Of a stretch of 64,000 nt of DNA, positions 53,927-64,000 are shown in pieces. Numbering within the stretch: position 1 is the stretch's first letter; every line of letters begins with the position of its first letter. The stretch covers positions 18,159,001 to 18,223,000 of the forward strand of contig NC_084943.1 in the NCBI RefSeq assembly GCF_958298935.1, given 5' to 3'. The stretch is from Phragmites australis. Lineage: Eukaryota; Streptophyta; Magnoliopsida; Poales; Poaceae. Under the pieces are notes generated by a model. That model was given only the letters and a program-made list of their open reading frames with translations. It searched no databases and was not told the DNA's origin. Position numbers and translations under genes: made by a program.

Positions 53927-56390
53927 GCTAGAATTATACTGGATATCGTGCACTAATATTCTCGAACGTCCTTTCACACCTTTTTCTAGCAAACCCCATA
54001 TTTCCTTGCGCTACTGTCACGTCATCACATGTATCCAGTATTTTATTCCTTTCCCTGTCGATATCATGCCATGTTATAGTTGAGGTTTGCCTTTGGCAAA
54101 TAATGTCATAAATTCATTGAGGATATTCCTAGGGAATATTCTGTCTCCTTTTTCCTTTTAACCCTAATTTAATCTTCTGAAAGCCCGTTCTACTCCTTCT
54201 GAACTCTGATTTAAGCAGTTCTTGTGCCCAATTTCTTCTAAAATCGTACCCTATCCAGCCATAGTATTTTTATGATGTGTTGTCTCTATCTGGTGTATTG
54301 TTTCTTAGTTGTTTTGTGCTTTCTCTTTTGTCAGTAGATCTTGTGAGCAGAATATGGCGTGTCTAGAGATTCAATGAGCTATAAGATCGAGACTTCAAGA
54401 TATGCCAGAACCAAGTTTATGAAGATAACTGAGCAACAGCCAGGCAAGTGTCCTTGCTCATTTTGCACCTAACTTAGGGTTTTATGATAGTTTTTTATCC
54501 TTCATTCATGTTTGTCTAAATTGGAAACTTATGAATAAGGTTTACTAGCAATTGTCAGATTATCCCTGTCGTTGTTGATCAAGTCATGGAAAATAAAGGG
54601 TAGATATGCTAGTCGCTGCCATGGTTGGGTTATGAGATAAACTTGACTAATGTTCATGTAACATGAATCGGGTGTGGTGATATTTTGTAGCAACATGGTA
54701 CAGGGATCCTAACAGGATGGTTTGTTTGAGGATGGTGCAAGAAGGCGCATGTGTTGTGTTGTATGGTGGGAATGTGTATGTTCCTGTGTGAGATCCTAAG
54801 GACTAGTTCTTGAAGCATGTAACCTGGCTAAACAGCGCAACAACGAGGCCTATATTGTTACTGCCTGGCCAATTATTTAGCCACCCTCCGATTCTGTGGG
54901 CACCAGTGGACGGTTGAGTGGCACAAGAGGGGGCTTCTATAGCGATGGAATCGTTTGTTAGCGGTGAAACCTTAGTAGGTGCCTACAGATCAGTGGGAGC
55001 ATTGTAAAGGCCTTGTAGTGATCTCCTGGCAGAATACCATAGGAAGTGTTCAAGTGCTTGATCAACACGGTAATATGGAGATTGTTACCTGGTAATGCGG
55101 GTGATGAAATCATGACTCATGGGTAAAGTGTGCAAACTCTGCAGAGTATCAAACTGATCAATCAGCCATGCTTATGGTCAAGAGCGGGCTTGGACTTCTT
55201 CTTGATTAGTTGGGATCAGGGTTCTGGTATGGATGGTCGGGTAGCCTAGTAATGGGACTACCTGGTGAGTTTGGTAGCCGGATATGGAATATCTAGTGAG
55301 TTTGGTAGTCAGATGAAATTCGATGAGTTGTACTTCTTGTTTAAGTTGTGTCTTCACACTTAGTAAATAGGATGTTTGTTTCTTGTAGTTATATGTTAAG
55401 GTTGCTTAGTGTAGTAAACCTGTGGCTAACCTTTTCTTGCCTTAAGCCCCATGTCATACTTTCCTACACTTGCGGAGTACATTATATACTCTCACTTGTT
55501 GTTTCTAATATTAAGTGTTGCTCAGTTAGAGAAGACTATATGGAGATCAAGAAAGCTGAAGACTACAATGAAGACAGAGTGTCCTAGGTCGCATTGCCCC
55601 CAGTCGATTGTCTGTGGTGTGCCTTGAAGCTTTCGTTGGAGTTTCATCTTGTTCTTCCGCTGTTGTTTAAAAACTCTGGTAATCTTTTCAATAAAGATAT
55701 TTTTTGTTCGATATAGAACTGTATATCACTGATATGTCACCGCATGTATGATAAAACTGATCCTGACATACATGTGGAATGCACCTAATTATTCTTTTGG
55801 AAAACCGGGTGTGGCAATTCATGCTCATCATTGCACACGTTCTTCTTTAGTGAATGAAGAACTAGAGCGTGTCGCGACCATGGTTGAAGGTGATGCCAAT
55901 CTACCCAAGTTTTACGAGTGTTACGCGGGTAGCATAAGGCAAACCCTAGAGCAACAAGGCAAGCATCTAAGCATACTTCTCCCATTAATTTGGATCATAT
56001 ATGTCTAATGTGATAAATATTCTTTGTGTATATTATACATGTGTTCGAGTCAATGGCGAATTTATGATGGGTAGAACCTATGTTGATGCACTAATTCTCC
56101 TGTGATAAATAATTGTTGATCTATATCCTTGTATCCTAGGTTTAAAATGATGTTGTTTGACATAAAATGTTATTTGTGATGCTTAGTAAATGCTCAGGTC
56201 CTCAGTAGAAGTCGAGTGGTGAAACATTTCATTGTTCGCGAGCATAGGTTTTAATTACTTGTACAATGATCACAATGATGGATTGATGGTGTTGGTTGGA
56301 TGAGTGGTGAGGATGAAATAAGATGTGTGCGATGTTAGGGGTGTTTCTCCTGTCCGGATGTGGAGTTCCCCTATGTAGGTCAGGAGAGGA

Positions 56391-57595
56391 ACCCAGACTA
56401 AGAGATTGCAGACTTTCCTTCTTCAGGTTACTACAACAACATGATATGTTTGACTGGTCAGAAGAGGCAGATGAGGCATTTAGAAATCTAAAGAGGTGTC
56501 TTTCTTCCCCTTGTGCTAATCGCTCCCAACCCAAATGAAGATCTTCTCTTATACATTGTAGCTGGACCATGTGCCATGAGTGGGGCATTGGTGGTAGAAA
56601 GAGAAGAGCCAGACAAATGAGAGAAGAGCCAGCGACCGGTGTATTACATCAGCGATGTCCTTCACGATCCTAAAGACCATTACCTACAAGTGTAAAAGTT
56701 GTTGTATGATGTGTTGATGGCCTCTTGCAAGCTGCGACATTATTTTTAGGCTCACAAGATCATCGTACCATCAATATTCCTACTCGGCGGAATCCTACAC
56801 AACATAGATGCAATCGACCAAATAGCCAAGTAGTTTGTTAAACTTGGGGAATTTGACGTTTGCTTTGTGCCTTGAACAGCGATTAAGTCGCAAGTGCTTG
56901 CGGACATCATGGCCGAATGGACAAAGCTTGAACAACCCTGGGAAGGCCACGATGACTTATCAGATGTGTGGACTCTATTCTTTGACAGATTGCTTATGCT
57001 TCAAGGCACGGGGGCTGGGATTATACTGATCTCTCCAACAAGAGAAAGCTTGCAATATGCTACAGATTGATTTCCAAGCCATGAATAACATAATCGGATA
57101 TGAGGGTCTACTCACCTATCCCTAAATAGTTTCTTCTCTTGGTATCTACCGCCTACTTGTGAGAGGGGATTCATAGTTGGTGGTGAAGCAAGTCAGCAAG
57201 GAGTATCAAACCTCGGATAAGACTATGACAGACTATCTTGCAGAGGTAAGGTAGCTAGAAAAGAAATTCGTTAGAATCGAGGTCAAATATATCCCAAGGA
57301 TAATTGCCTCATCGATAATCTTGCCTGCATAGCATTCTCACGGTCTCTAGGAAAATCCAAGATTTTCATAGAGAAACTCTCGAAGTTGTCTATGAAATCA
57401 TTGGATGTCACAACCAAAGGAGTGGTAGTCTACGAGACCTATAACCAATTCGGGGGATCGCCAGGGATCAACACCTCAAAAGGAGTCATGGGGGAAGTCG
57501 TGGCTCAGCTCGAAAGTGAGGTTTCATTGATGGACCCAATCCACAAGTACCTTCAATGATGAGGACATCACTCCTTGGGATACGCACAAGGTAAA
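56391..57595 (+). pseudogene. Tat-2 RT end, RNase H and second RNase H
   Basis: The reading resumes with RLSFFRLLQQHDMFDWSEEA and DEAFRNLKRCLSSP, then in other frames ALVVEREEPDK, RPVYYISDVLHDPKDHYLQV, MASCKLRHYF and the second RNase H start WTLFFDRLLMLQGTGAGIIL. Later pieces include MDPIHKYLQ. Stops and frameshifts are dense. The order matches Tat-1 (22978-22430) residue for residue in places, which fixes the lineage. Confidence 0.75.
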
Positions 57596-57599
57596 TTTG

Positions 57600-58285
57600 T
57601 TCCTCATTGTTCATATTTTTTTAGTAAAAATGGGATATTACTAAATTCTTGTGATGTTTTATTGCTTAGAAATATAGGAGAAGCATCACAAGTTCACCTG
57701 GACATCATCGTTCGAAGGCTAAGTCTACTTGGATGTAAAGACGAACTCTAGTCAGACTCCAAATTCATTTCAGAATCTCATGACATCACGTCAATAAAAC
57801 AGACATAACTTCCGCATACGGAGTCCAATTGAGGCGTTCTTGGACTTGGTGGAAAGGTTATGATGAGACCTTTCCAATGGATCTAGTATCACCCTTAGAT
57901 TCATTATAGATTAGTCAGAGTTGATGAAATAAAATGTTAAATCACCGTTGTGGGCCTTGTCAGTCTTGTAAGCGTGCGGGGTTGGAATCCACGTTGTGTA
58001 CGCCTCTTCTCATGACTGCACAACCCTTTGTTGACCACCTTACATCCCCCCATATATACAATAGTTGTTGTAGTTTAGCTTCAGGTTTTGCTTAGATTAT
58101 TCTATTTTAGATAGTTTCACTGTATATTGGTTTGTGGAACCCCAACTTCGACTTCGTCATTGGTAATTATCAATATTCAGATTGCATCTACCATCTTCTT
58201 GCTTGTGTTCTTGATTCTCTTGCAGGAAAAGCCTTCTTGGTGCGGTCAAATATGTTTTGGCACGATTGATAACAATGGAGTAGTG
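57600..58285 (+). repeat. Probable solo LTR of a third gypsy family inside Tat-2 (borders approximate)
   Basis: Non-coding sequence between two parts of Tat-2 pol. It has a TATA-like CCATATATACAATAG near 58051, a leader, and the ending TTGATTCTCTTGCAGG, typical of the region just downstream of some gypsy LTRs. Termini and target duplication could not be fixed. Coding on the two sides overlaps slightly in content (PIHKYLQ on the left, PIIQDRVVPKDD on the right), so the right side might come from a different Tat copy. Confidence 0.45.
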
Positions 58286-58294
58286 GTATAGTGG

Positions 58295-59660
58295 TTGCGA
58301 GAGTTCCTGATCTATTCTGGTCAGAGCATTTGGATCATCAACGTCGAAAATCCATCAATCAACTTATCATATTACCTTTGGAAGATCGTTCATACTCCCA
58401 TCATTCAAGATCGAGTTGTGCCTAAGGATGATGTACTAACCGAGCAAATTTCTCGTCGATCTAGGATGTACACCCTTGTGGACGGTGCCCTTTATAGAAA
58501 AGGCGCTTATGGAGGAGTCATGAAATGCATCTCTCAGAAGCAGGGTAGAGAACTAATCAAAGAAATCTATGGAGGGGTGTGCGGAGCACACGCTTCCTTC
58601 CAAACCTTGGTTGGAAAGGCATTGAAAGGCATTGAGACACGGCTTCTATTGGCCTATGACTCTCCATGATGTGAGTGAGTTGGTAAAAAAGTGTACTAGC
58701 TTTGATTCCATAGCAGACACGTACATTAACTCGCTCAAGCTCTACAGATGATCCTCTTGTTGTGGCCATTCATGAAATGTGGGTTGAATATTCTGGGGCC
58801 CTTCTTGGTAGCGCCTAGGGGCTTCAAGTTCCTATTTGTTGCAATTGGCACCTTCACCAAGTGGATTTAAGCTGAGCCTATCGGCAAAATCACTTCGGCA
58901 ATCGCAAAGAAATTCATCATTAAGATCATCACGACAAGATTCGGTGTCCTGAGTAGAATCATCACCAACAATGGCATTCAATTCTCTAGCATGGCATTCA
59001 TTGATTAATGTGATAGATTAGGCACTACAGTCTGCTTTGCATTCGTGGCTTATCTACAAAGTAATGGACAGGTTGAGCGGGCAAACGACCTAATATTTCA
59101 AGGAATCAAGACCTACGTCTTCAACTGCTTATCCTCGTACGCTAAAACATGGGCCTCCGAATTGCCTCATGTGCTCTTCCGAACGACATCCAGCAGGGCA
59201 ATGGGCGAAACACCTTTTTTCTAGTCTATGGGACCGAGGCAATGCTACCCTGTGAACTAAAGATTATGTCTCCCCGAGTCGAACTATACATTGGCAAGGA
59301 AGAAATCCCGAGAAGGCGGGATGAACTCAATACTCTTGAAGAAAAAAGGATGCAAGTGTTCATAACATCAGCATGGTGCCAGCGAGCTTTCCAGTTCTAC
59401 CACGACTAGAACATCCACAAAAGACCCTTCAAACCTAGAGATCTTGTGCTACGACTTGGACAGAACCAAATAAACAACAATAAGCTATCTCCGAAGTGGG
59501 AAGGTCCTTATTGGGTAGTCGAATCTAACCGGCCAGGGTCGTATAGGCTAGCTATGGACGATAGTCAAGTCCTTAAAAATCTTGGAACATCGATCAACTT
59601 CCTAAATTTTATGTGTAGGTACTTAGAATTATTTTGTAATATTAGTCATAGTATGCCAAT
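58295..59660 (+). pseudogene. Tat-2 integrase with both catalytic aspartates changed
   Basis: It opens in RRSRMYTLVDGALYRKGAYG and GRELIKEIYGGVCGAHASFQ (zinc-binding part, the Cys pair decayed). The core reads GLNILGPFLVAP, FKFLFVAIGTFTKWI, RIITNNGIQFSS, SNGQVERANDLIFQGIKTYV, RAMGETPFFLVYGTEAMLP, RPFKPRDLVLRLGQNQINNN and KLSPKWEGPYWVVESNRPGS. The first catalytic Asp (in DILGPF) is Asn at 58787-58789 and the second (in TDNG) is Asn at 58967-58969; the Glu of QVERAN is kept. Stops at 58868-58870 and elsewhere, and frame changes, are also present. Confidence 0.88.
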
Positions 59661-60109
59661 ATATTTTCTTTACCTATTTTGACTCAATGCCTTAAAGAAT
59701 TGAGATAAGCCACTATTCGAGTACTTATGACCACGCACGCACTCAGATTTCTAGACTGCCCATCTGGGAATTTCTTCTCGATAACCAGTCAGTGGCTTCA
59801 GCTATACTCGGGATACAAAACTTGTCATGCGCACCATATCTCTAATGAGAAGGGAAAAACATCTTTTAGGGACCACGTAAAATTTTATCATGTCCACAGG
59901 TGTCTAAAAGCTATGACGCTTTCTGCTCAAAGCCTGACCTAAGGTAAACGCGATGAAAATCCCGACAAAGGATCCCAAAAGCTACTTGGAAGAGACAAAG
60001 GATGAATACTTGTTCAAATGTTCCTTGTATTCATGAAAAATTCACAATCGAACATGGACATTGCAGTAGAAATAGGATTCTTTCATTTAATAAGTTTTCA
60101 AGCTCTTTT

Positions 60110-60790
60110 ACAGATAAGTTAAGGGAAAGAGGATTTTAAGAAGTCCTAAAGATCTACTTGACATCATGTAGCAAGAGGAAGGAATGGAGAGAGTTAGGGA
60201 AGTCTCTCCTTCCTCTTCCTTGTCCCCGCCCACTAACATCACCTGCATCGATGGAGAGGATGAGTTCATCAGCGAGGCCCCGGCATCCTGCTGGACTCGC
60301 TGGTGTTGCCTCCCCACTCGTCAACATCTCCGACGATGACGAGTATGAGTTTGGGAGAGGCATTGGCTCCTCCCTGAACTCGTCGGTGTCGCTGCCCGAA
60401 CTACTCCCTCCAACAACCCTCGCCGGCGTGGCCCGAGGACAAAGGGGATGAAGTGGCTGATGCCATGCCATCTTTCATGAAGACGCTGCTAGATGCCTCC
60501 TCTTCCACCACCTCTTCTTCTAGTATTTCCACCTCTAAGAGGTCCTAGTCCACTTTGTCTTGGACTTGGGACAATCCTAAGGATGCTAGGGGCTTGTCGT
60601 GTTTAACAGGGATGCCACTGGTTGCAGCCTTCTCTTCAACCTCCTCTTTAGAGGAAACATCGACAACCTTCACTATTGAGCTAGATCTAGCGGGAGACGA
60701 TGGTGGTGTGAGGGGCGAGTACAAGGGGGAAGACGAAGAGTATTTTGGAGAAGAAGGGGAGTAGTCCAGTGAATGAGGAGCTTACATGAT
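60110..60790 (-). pseudogene. Short antisense ORF of Tat-2, Ser/Pro-rich acidic protein
   Basis: On the minus strand a TATA box (TATAAAAG, complement of 60832-60839) precedes a Ser/Pro-rich frame (HSLDYSPSSPKYSSSSPLYS), followed by KVVDVSSKEEVEEKAA and LEEEVVEEEASSSVFMKDG. A neighbouring frame (60471-60154) reads GSSSGSDTDEFREEPMPLPN and SSSEMLTSGEATPASPAGC. Stops and a frame change break it. It converges on the end of Tat-2 pol just as the ORF at 19753 does in Tat-1. No known domain. Confidence 0.5.
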
Positions 60791-61420
60791 CGAACTTAGG
60801 TGTGGTGTGGCTGGTTTCTAGAACCAAGGGGCTTTTATAGGCCAACGGGTCAAGAGACAATTCCTCTTCACATTTAAAGCATTAATTATGGGCGTGGCCA
60901 CATAATGGGTCACAGGTGCCAAGCAATGCTCGGTCGCCGAGGCCGTCACTTTTCAGCTGGCCCGCATAGACAAAGAGGTGGTCAGCTAGTGTGGCCTTTT
61001 AGCCACTGTGTTTTTCAACACACAGGGCAGTTGAGAAGTGGAATGAATACCTCGCCATACTCATGCATTTCTTTTTAGAAGGATAATCTCTTCACCACCA
61101 CGCTAAACTTCCACTGCCACGGTTCAACTTCCGAGCCTGGCTAGTGATGAGTCTTATCTTTCCTGTACTTCTGCAAGGATGGGGTGATATTTTTAGGGTA
61201 ATCGGAAATTCTACTCAAATGGAACACCTTCTCAAGGATTTGCATGAGAACTCAGAGGTGTTCATAACCCCGAATAGATGATCCAAGACCCTAGAGAACC
61301 CGGTTAGACATATCATCCTAATCAAAAAACCGAGTCTTACTCGATGAAGTGGTTGGACAAAATGCTTATCTTTGATGGCCAAATACTTGACCCGTCGAAG
61401 CCTCATTTCACTTATTGATG

Positions 61421-61939
61421 GGGGATTGACAATAGCTACTAGATAATTACCATATCCGGGTATCCCAGGGTTTCCCGTACTTATTGAGGTGTATCTTTAT
61501 CTCTGGGAAGGGGGATCCCTAAATGAAAGAAAACCGTCCGTAGGAAACCAGAGTATCTTGTAAATAAGGATGTTTATCTCCAAGAATTAGAAGGAAGACT
61601 CCAAAGGACGTATGCCCCCTATATATACAGAGCATGGGGACCCTGTGGAGGAAAAGTCATTAGGAGCCGCACAAGTCTCTCTACAAGCAATTAGAAGCCA
61701 GAAGACACTTGGAACTGAGCAAGGAAGTCACCGACTAGGATAGATCCATCTAGGCTAGTCACGCACCCACTTGTAACAAGCTCAGAGTAATACAAAACAA
61801 ACAGGATATAGAGTTTTTATCCTTAGGGAGGCTTGAACCTGTATAAAACCCTCCTATGTGTTCATATGATTTATCTACTCTAAGCATCCCCCATACATTC
61901 TACAAAATTGTAAGATCGATGGTTCACCAATTGTCGACA
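61421..61939 (+). repeat. Tat-2 polypurine tract and 3' LTR
   Basis: GATGGGGGAT ending at 61426 is the polypurine tract. The LTR runs from TGACAATAGCTACTAG at 61427 to AATTGTCGACA at 61939 (513 bp). TATA region CCCCTATATATACAGAG near 61616. Both termini are intact TG...CA. Confidence 0.85.
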
Positions 61940-63130
61940 ACGGTCATCAGCATGGGCACTTCGACCGTCGTGACCTTGTCCACACTGAAAGTTGTAGTCA
62001 AGGTGGACACCCTTGAGAAGATGTCCAAGAGAGAGGGTTCCCTCCTCAGTCAGTTGAAGATGACCGTAGGCTTGAAGAAGCACATTTACTATTGTTAGCC
62101 TCGACACTTTCCTTACATTTTCAGAAACACGATCTTTAGCTTCTTTCTCGCAGATTGCTCGAAGCGCTAGTGCTAGCCCTTGGGCCCCCACAGCTTTGGA
62201 TTTAGGAGGCCAAATCCTCCGAGGGATGGGGGGACAAGACCACCGAGCCCCTGGCTCCTGCTGACGGAGGTGGTAGAAGATTCATTGCTCGAGGCGAATG
62301 AGACCCTCGTTCACAGGTTGCCCGATGACATGCCATAGAGGGATGTTGTTAAGAGGTCCCAAGTCAAAGGTGGCCGCAACCCAGAAGACTTTTTTGCTGT
62401 CTTCTTTATGGTGAGTACTACCCTACAAGACAACCTTTTAATTAATGAAATTATATGTGCTGACCTGATGTTTTGCAGATGGCTATGTCGCGGATGCACA
62501 AGCTCCACAACAAAGTTTGGCATGTGAGGGCCTAGCTAGCTGGACTCTAGGGGAACCTGTCGAGAAGGACTACCAGCTGAATGAGATGGGCCTCCAACTC
62601 TCCAAGGAGGTCTCTGAGAAGGAGGATATGTGTTCCTAGTTGGAGAACAAAACCAAGGGTAAGACTCTAGTATCTTGGACGCGATGTGCCTTGTCTTTTT
62701 GTTTTAAGCCCAATGACTTTTTCATGTAGAGTTGTCTAACACCCGTGACGTCCTAGCCCAAGAGGAGGCCTAGATGGGATCCGTCTAACAACAGCTCTCC
62801 ATGGCCCTGGATACATTCCAGGACACCCTTGTTGGAGTGAAATCCAGGTGGAGCCTGTGGAGGCCGCCGAGTTTACCATCCGGGAGACCAACCTCTCTGA
62901 GGCCTACAGAAGCCTCTAGCCGATGGTGGTCGGCCACGTCTTGAGCCAGACCTGGTGAGGCGTAGAAGAGGTGGTCACCCAAGTGCTAGCCATTCTAAAG
63001 GCGCACTATGGGGAGATCGACACCAACGTCCTTTAGACGGACTTCCCTGGGGAGACCAAGGAGGAGGCAAACCAGATGGTGGAGGAGATAACTGGGCTGG
63101 CCAAGGGCTGTGTGGACACGATGACATTTA
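61940..63130 (+). pseudogene. Antisense gene of Tat-3, 3' part: coiled-coil exons
   Basis: Continuation of the gene cut by Tat-2. Readable exons: TLEKMSKREGSLLSQLKMTV near 62000, then GCPMTCHRGMLL. An intron with GTGAGTAC at 62411 and TTTTGCAG ending at 62478 is followed by MAMSRMHKLHNKVWHVRA. A second intron runs from GTAAGACT at 62659 to CATGTAG at 62729, followed by ELSNTRDVLAQEEA. The tail (about 62760-63130) is charged, Ala/Glu-rich and full of frame changes (EETNQMVEEITGLAKGCVDT is one readable piece). It matches in design the Tat-1 antisense tail at 17480-18314. Many stops. Confidence 0.6.
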
Positions 63131-64000
63131 CGTCATCACCTTAAGACTCTTATTTTCTATAGTCTGTAATAAGAACCTGGTAGTTTGTTAGCACCTAAGA
63201 TATTTATCTTAGATGTGCAGCGCTTGAGATGGGAGCATCATGGGTGCCTAGTACTGAATGTATTTGACAACCTATCATGCGTAGTCTTACATGCTTCAAC
63301 CTCCGATTAGTTCAGGAAACATCAACTGCTAGTCGAGGCGCTTATTATGGTCAGTCTTAGGTTCGACTTAAGTGGAAAGCATCATAGCCTTCAGGCAGTC
63401 GTGGACATGATAAAGAACCTTTTCGTAACCATAAAGTCGTGACATAGAACTCCATCCCTTTCCGCCAGAATTCACTTTTGGAGAATACACAATACATTGT
63501 TTTCAATTTCTAGTACCAAGTGTTAAGCCCCCAACTGTCTATCGAGGAAGAATTTCCAGATATGGAGTCTAAAAGTTAGGAAGCAAATAATGCAATGAAG
63601 TAAAAGAAACTCATACTTCCCTTTAGTCATAGAAAAGATTTTTGTAACCTCGGTTGCATGCATGGGTAGAGGTACCCGGATGGTGACTTACCCTGTTGTT
63701 TGGCATTAGGATTCAAGGGACAACAAATAAGGTCAAAAAGAGTATTCAAGCAACTTTTCGGGCAATATGATATTTATTACTATGAATGTACTCTTAGTAC
63801 TAACATAGCAAATTGATGTTCCATGAAATATTGAGGACCCTACCACCTTATACCGTTAACCAATACGACACAGATTAGGTTTAGCCGATACACATTACCC
63901 TTCTATTTTGGGAATAATGCTTTACTATTACATTGGTTTTGAACTAGTCATGGAACCAGATCCCCAGGTTGTTGGGTTTGCTTCTCGGATGGTCTAGTCA
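63131..64000 (+). other. Downstream of the Tat-3 antisense gene, no gene
   Basis: Non-coding. The phrase AAGCCCCCAACTGTCTATCGAGGAAG near 63522 resembles the first unit of the array downstream of the Tat-1 antisense gene (GGCCCCAACTCTCTTGTCAAGGAGG at 18907), so a Tat-3 tandem array may begin here. The Tat-3 pol would be expected beyond the window on the minus strand. Confidence 0.4.

Larger units (their letters stand above)
50601..55816 (+). mobile_element. Family B LTR-like insertion with perfect 5-bp target duplication
   Basis: It begins TGTCACACCC and ends GGGTGTGGCA, terminal inverted sequences of an LTR. It is flanked by exact ATTCA repeats (50596-50600 and 55817-55821). The right half matches the Chr-2 LTR (37525-40832), so this is a solo LTR of that family. 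It is about 1.9 kb longer; the extra part (about 51.2-53.8 kb) is GC-richer and includes a tandem repeat of about 180 bp. ORFs inside (51460-52408 region and others) are not recognisable proteins. Leader-like sequence with ATCTTGTGAGCAG lies near 54340. Confidence 0.85.
49255..56390 (+). repeat. Family A chromovirus LTR in Tat-2, truncated and itself interrupted
   Basis: It starts TGTCATGTCTCAAATCCGTA and follows the Chr-1 LTR in order: GAAATTAAG/CATTAAGC, GTGGGCCCCACTAG, CCAACCGGCCAAG, CTCCCTCTCT, AATCGAGGTACG, CTCGATGGTCAACC. After the nested element (50601-55816) it resumes with GGCAAGCATCTAAGCAT and GTAGAAGTCGAG and breaks off at about 56390, roughly two thirds along the LTR. The right end of this LTR and the neighbouring Tat-2 gag-RT part are deleted. 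Confidence 0.75.
48452..61939 (+). mobile_element. Tat-2: Ty3/gypsy Tat-type element with both LTRs, multiply interrupted
   Basis: Two direct LTRs (48452-48967 and 61427-61939) enclose a gag start, polymerase remains, an integrase and an antisense ORF, all in the order of a Tat element. It interrupts the antisense gene of Tat-3: the N-terminal half lies to the left and the coiled-coil half to the right. Flanking bases are GTGGT and ACGGT, a possible 5-bp target duplication with changes. Inside, 49255-56390 is a foreign LTR and 57600-58285 another. Protease and most of RT are missing, so the first insertion was accompanied by a deletion. Confidence 0.8.

Noticed and set aside
1..64000. tRNA, rRNA, snoRNA and miRNA genes
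   Set aside because: None could be recognised by eye with intact conserved boxes or arms; a covariance-model scan would be needed to exclude them.

Overview
The window is nuclear DNA of a flowering plant, almost certainly a grass (Poaceae). It holds one intact, GC-rich, intronless host gene in about 60 kb of nested and decayed transposable elements. The grass assignment rests on the GC-rich coding sequence of that gene and on the element types: Tat/RIRE2-like and chromodomain Ty3/gypsy elements, SIRE-type copia, Tourist and CACTA elements. The species cannot be named from the sequence alone.

Layout. 1-3783: 3' end of a degenerate SIRE-type copia element with its LTR. 3784-7400: low-information DNA with a possible broken host gene. 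7411-8974: a 1.56-kb foldback element with a perfect 9-bp target-site duplication (TSD). 8975-12930: GC-rich upstream region and the host gene at 10777-12585, an ankyrin plus tandem CCCH zinc-finger protein. 13587-13934: a Tourist-like MITE. 15445-17199: palindromic repeats, an unclear relic and an LTR end fragment. 17480-27500: a minus-strand Tat element (Tat-1) with antisense ORFs, a hairpin-bearing tandem array and a small DNA transposon in its integrase. 27500-30540: AT-rich, mostly unassigned. 30540-40832: two plus-strand chromodomain elements, one (Chr-1) inside the other (Chr-2). 40833-43258: copia gag relic and a minus-strand LTR. 43324-44988: a complete non-autonomous CACTA element with ACA TSDs. 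45990-64000: a minus-strand Tat element (Tat-3) whose antisense gene is split by a plus-strand Tat element (Tat-2, 48452-61939). Tat-2 is itself split by a chromovirus LTR, which is split by a 5.2-kb LTR-like insertion with perfect ATTCA TSDs.

How the parts relate. The host gene encodes a predicted cytoplasmic/nuclear RNA-binding regulator of the RR-TZF family. Every other coding signal belongs to mobile elements, and all of these are broken by stops, frameshifts, nested insertions or changed catalytic residues. The most coherent unexpected signal is that all three Tat copies carry antisense ORFs downstream of pol, each with its own TATA box. One of them is a spliced gene related to the Pfam family called Transposase_28 / putative gypsy type transposon. 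I found no clear evidence of a new functional system. The best leads are the antisense genes, the hairpin-bearing tandem array and the palindromic-motif foldback family.
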